Source: Neonectria sp. B-13
Lineage: Eukaryota > Ascomycota > Sordariomycetes > Hypocreales > Nectriaceae
Assembly: GCA_002682825.1 (NCBI GenBank)
Contig: NOKP01000008.1
Location: 186,001-250,000, forward strand
Direction: 5' to 3'
Length of the DNA stretch: 64,000 bases
Positions 62,368-64,000 of the stretch are shown here, piece by piece (the first letter of the stretch is position 1; every line of letters begins with the position of its first letter). A program made the position numbers and the translations under genes. The notes beneath the pieces are model-generated. The model saw nothing but the letters and a program-made list of their open reading frames with translations, was not told the origin of the DNA and ran no database searches.

Positions 62368-64000
62368 TTAGCGGTGAAAAGCCGTCGTCGTCCTCGTTGT
62401 CATAGGCATCGTCGCTGAGAGGTTGAGAGCCCACCGGTCTATAATGGCAGCTCGGTTTTCGTGTCCTAATATCCGAGCCTTCTCTTTCAGTGTTTGTCCA
62501 TCCTCATCAGGTGCTTTAAAATCTGCGTCATGCGGAAGCATTAGTTCCACGAGGACGTCGCCAACCTCCCATGGGTGAAGAATGGCAAGCAAAGCAGGCG
62601 TGATACCCTCAGTATCAGGAAGATTGGGCGATGCCCCGGCTTCAAGAAGCGCCGCAACAATAGCGACACTCACTGTTGAGTTCCAACCACAGGCAATGTG
62701 CAGCGGTGAGCGTCCCATCCCATCAGTTGTGTTCACGTCAGCCCCGGCCTGGAGAAGGAACATGACATTCCAGAAATGACCATGGGACGCATGATGAAGC
62801 GGAGTGTAGCCGTATAGCTCAGGCGATTCGTGAGCCTCATGAAAGTCGACGTCCTCGCCATGTTCAACTAAGAACTTGATGAAGCTTCCTTCGTAGGCCT
62901 TTTTGAACAGACCGGAGTCAACGACTTCGGTGGGGGTTCCAGGATTATCCAAGAAATCTGGGCCATACCGCCGTTCAAGCCTCTGTAGTTCCCGTAATGG
63001 TTCATTCTCAAGCTTTGCCACAAGGGCCAAGAGGGGTACCTGTCCAGGAGACTCTCCCCGTTTTGATACCAAATCCCGAACAATGTCACTCACAACATCC
63101 ATATCCTTGACCTCCCTTATGCGACGCGCCAAATAGTCAATCGCGGTCCAGCCGACGTCATCCTTATCATTGACATCAAACTGGGTCGCCAGAGACTTCA
63201 AGCAATTATACCGGCCGAGTCGAGCGGCCTGATGTAATGGCGTCCGCTTCCTCGAGTCTTCAAGGTCGACCAGGTCAGACTTAGTGAGGATATATTCGAG
63301 GCAATTAGCATGTCCTGCTGCTGCCGCGAAAAAGACAGGCTGGTGTTTTGTCTCTGGGGGACAAATTACCAAGTCATCGGAGCTTGAAGGCTCGATTACC
63401 TCAGGCGCCTCATCATGATTGGGATCGGCGTCGCCTTCGATGAGTCGACGGATGAGACGATGATGACCGAACAATGAAGCCAAAGAGGCTAAGTTGACAG
63501 AATCATGGCAACGTATGCCATTCGCCTTTCTTTCAAACTGCGTCAGTTGATAGCCGCAATCCTCCTCCATCATTTGAGCAGCCATGACCAGCCAGGGGCT
63601 TTTGATGGGGAGCTCTTCATCGAACAGTGAAAAATAGCGATTGTCAAAGTCTGAGCTGATATCTCGTATCAAAGTCCCATCCGCAGCATGCTCTTGGGCG
63701 CTGTCGAAATGAATCAACCAGTATCGAAGAGCATAGACTGCGTAGGAAGATAAGTTCAGACTAAGTTCCTCGATGAACTGGGCCAGTTCGGCGTAGGCGA
63801 CTTCCAAGAACTGATTTGGCCACAGTTCCCCTGCAAACAACTTTTTCTGTGCCTCTCCCAAACCCTTGTTGAACGCTCCTGTCACCTTGCTGAACTTCTC
63901 ACCTGTTAGCATTCCCAGGGAAAGATATGCTATGCAGCTCTCTGCCATTGATCGGTGGGCCTGTGGCATTGTCACAGAGCCTTTCCATTCAGATACTGTT
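62368..64000 (-). CDS. ankyrin-repeat protein, C-terminal part of a probable NACHT/STAND protein (partial)
   Basis: Minus-strand frame of at least 543 codons, open to the right edge, so the 5' end is missing. The first visible part, MAESCIAYLSL followed by a helical region with YALRYWLIHFDSAQ, is what follows the NTPase in fungal NACHT-ankyrin proteins. Ankyrin repeats follow: KHQPVFFAAAAGHANCLEYI, RTPLHQAARLGRYNCLKSL, GYTPLHHASHGHFWNVMFLL, GRSPLHIACGWNSTVSVAIV and GITPALLAILHPWEVGDVLV. These proteins act in non-self recognition and programmed cell death; this one's N-terminal effector is outside the window. No intron is needed. The last repeat ends in a short acidic tail. Confidence 0.85.
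   Translation of the reverse strand, partial: TVSEWKGSVTMPQAHRSMAESCIAYLSLGMLTGEKFSKVTGAFNKGLGEAQKKLFAGELWPNQFLEVAYAELAQFIEELSLNLSSYAVYALRYWLIHFDSAQEHAADGTLIRDISSDFDNRYFSLFDEELPIKSPWLVMAAQMMEEDCGYQLTQFERKANGIRCHDSVNLASLASLFGHHRLIRRLIEGDADPNHDEAPEVIEPSSSDDLVICPPETKHQPVFFAAAAGHANCLEYILTKSDLVDLEDSRKRTPLHQAARLGRYNCLKSLATQFDVNDKDDVGWTAIDYLARRIREVKDMDVVSDIVRDLVSKRGESPGQVPLLALVAKLENEPLRELQRLERRYGPDFLDNPGTPTEVVDSGLFKKAYEGSFIKFLVEHGEDVDFHEAHESPELYGYTPLHHASHGHFWNVMFLLQAGADVNTTDGMGRSPLHIACGWNSTVSVAIVAALLEAGASPNLPDTEGITPALLAILHPWEVGDVLVELMLPHDADFKAPDEDGQTLKEKARILGHENRAAIIDRWALNLSATMPMTTRTTTAFHR

Overview
The window is nuclear DNA of a filamentous ascomycete (Pezizomycotina). The evidence is short GT-AG introns of about 40-100 nt in most genes, fungal-type gene families (HET, SAT4/PTH11-like membrane proteins, Zn2Cys6 regulator, DUR3-like SSS transporter, GH35 and GH27 with signal peptides, a NACHT/ankyrin-type C-terminus), and AT-rich stretches that look like RIP-mutated repeats. 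The species cannot be named from the sequence. The mix of catabolic, transport and incompatibility genes with many broken copies suggests an accessory or subtelomere-like region.

Layout. 0-12 kb is a flavoenzyme-rich catabolic block: the 3' end of an Old Yellow Enzyme, an enol-lactonase-like alpha/beta hydrolase, a Baeyer-Villiger monooxygenase (BVMO), a salicylate-hydroxylase-like FAD monooxygenase, a DUR3-like transporter with one in-frame stop, and an LLM/NtaA-type monooxygenase. Then comes a small, strongly expressed-looking 81-aa protein. 12.7-19.7 kb is gene-poor: an AT-rich block at 15.4-16.05 kb sits between an ankyrin remnant and a 5'-less gene. 19.7-28.4 kb holds a Dal5-like permease, a 1304-aa C2H2 protein and two tandem sulfotransferase-like genes. 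29-40 kb holds a SAT4-type gene broken by a 297-bp LTR-like insertion with a 5-bp target duplication, two HET-domain genes and a DHA2-type drug:H+ antiporter between them. 40.4-42 kb holds an alpha-kinase and a thioredoxin remnant.

42.2-50.9 kb is the most coherent unit: a second BVMO divergently paired with a Zn2Cys6 regulator, a sugar-porter MFS gene (one in-frame TAG) and an epoxide hydrolase. Their upstream regions share an 11-bp element, CG[CG]TTAC[AG]CTT, five exact copies all in the same orientation; no other exact copy was noticed by eye elsewhere in the window. This points to a small regulon, probably for oxidation of a ketone or cyclic substrate and opening of an epoxide. 51-61.4 kb carries galactoside-degrading secreted enzymes (GH35 beta-galactosidase, GH27 alpha-galactosidase) around an intact SDR and half of a second SDR. 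The window ends in an ankyrin-repeat protein that runs off the right edge.

All exon boundaries were set by hand from GT-AG sites, reading-frame continuity and family knowledge. No search was run.
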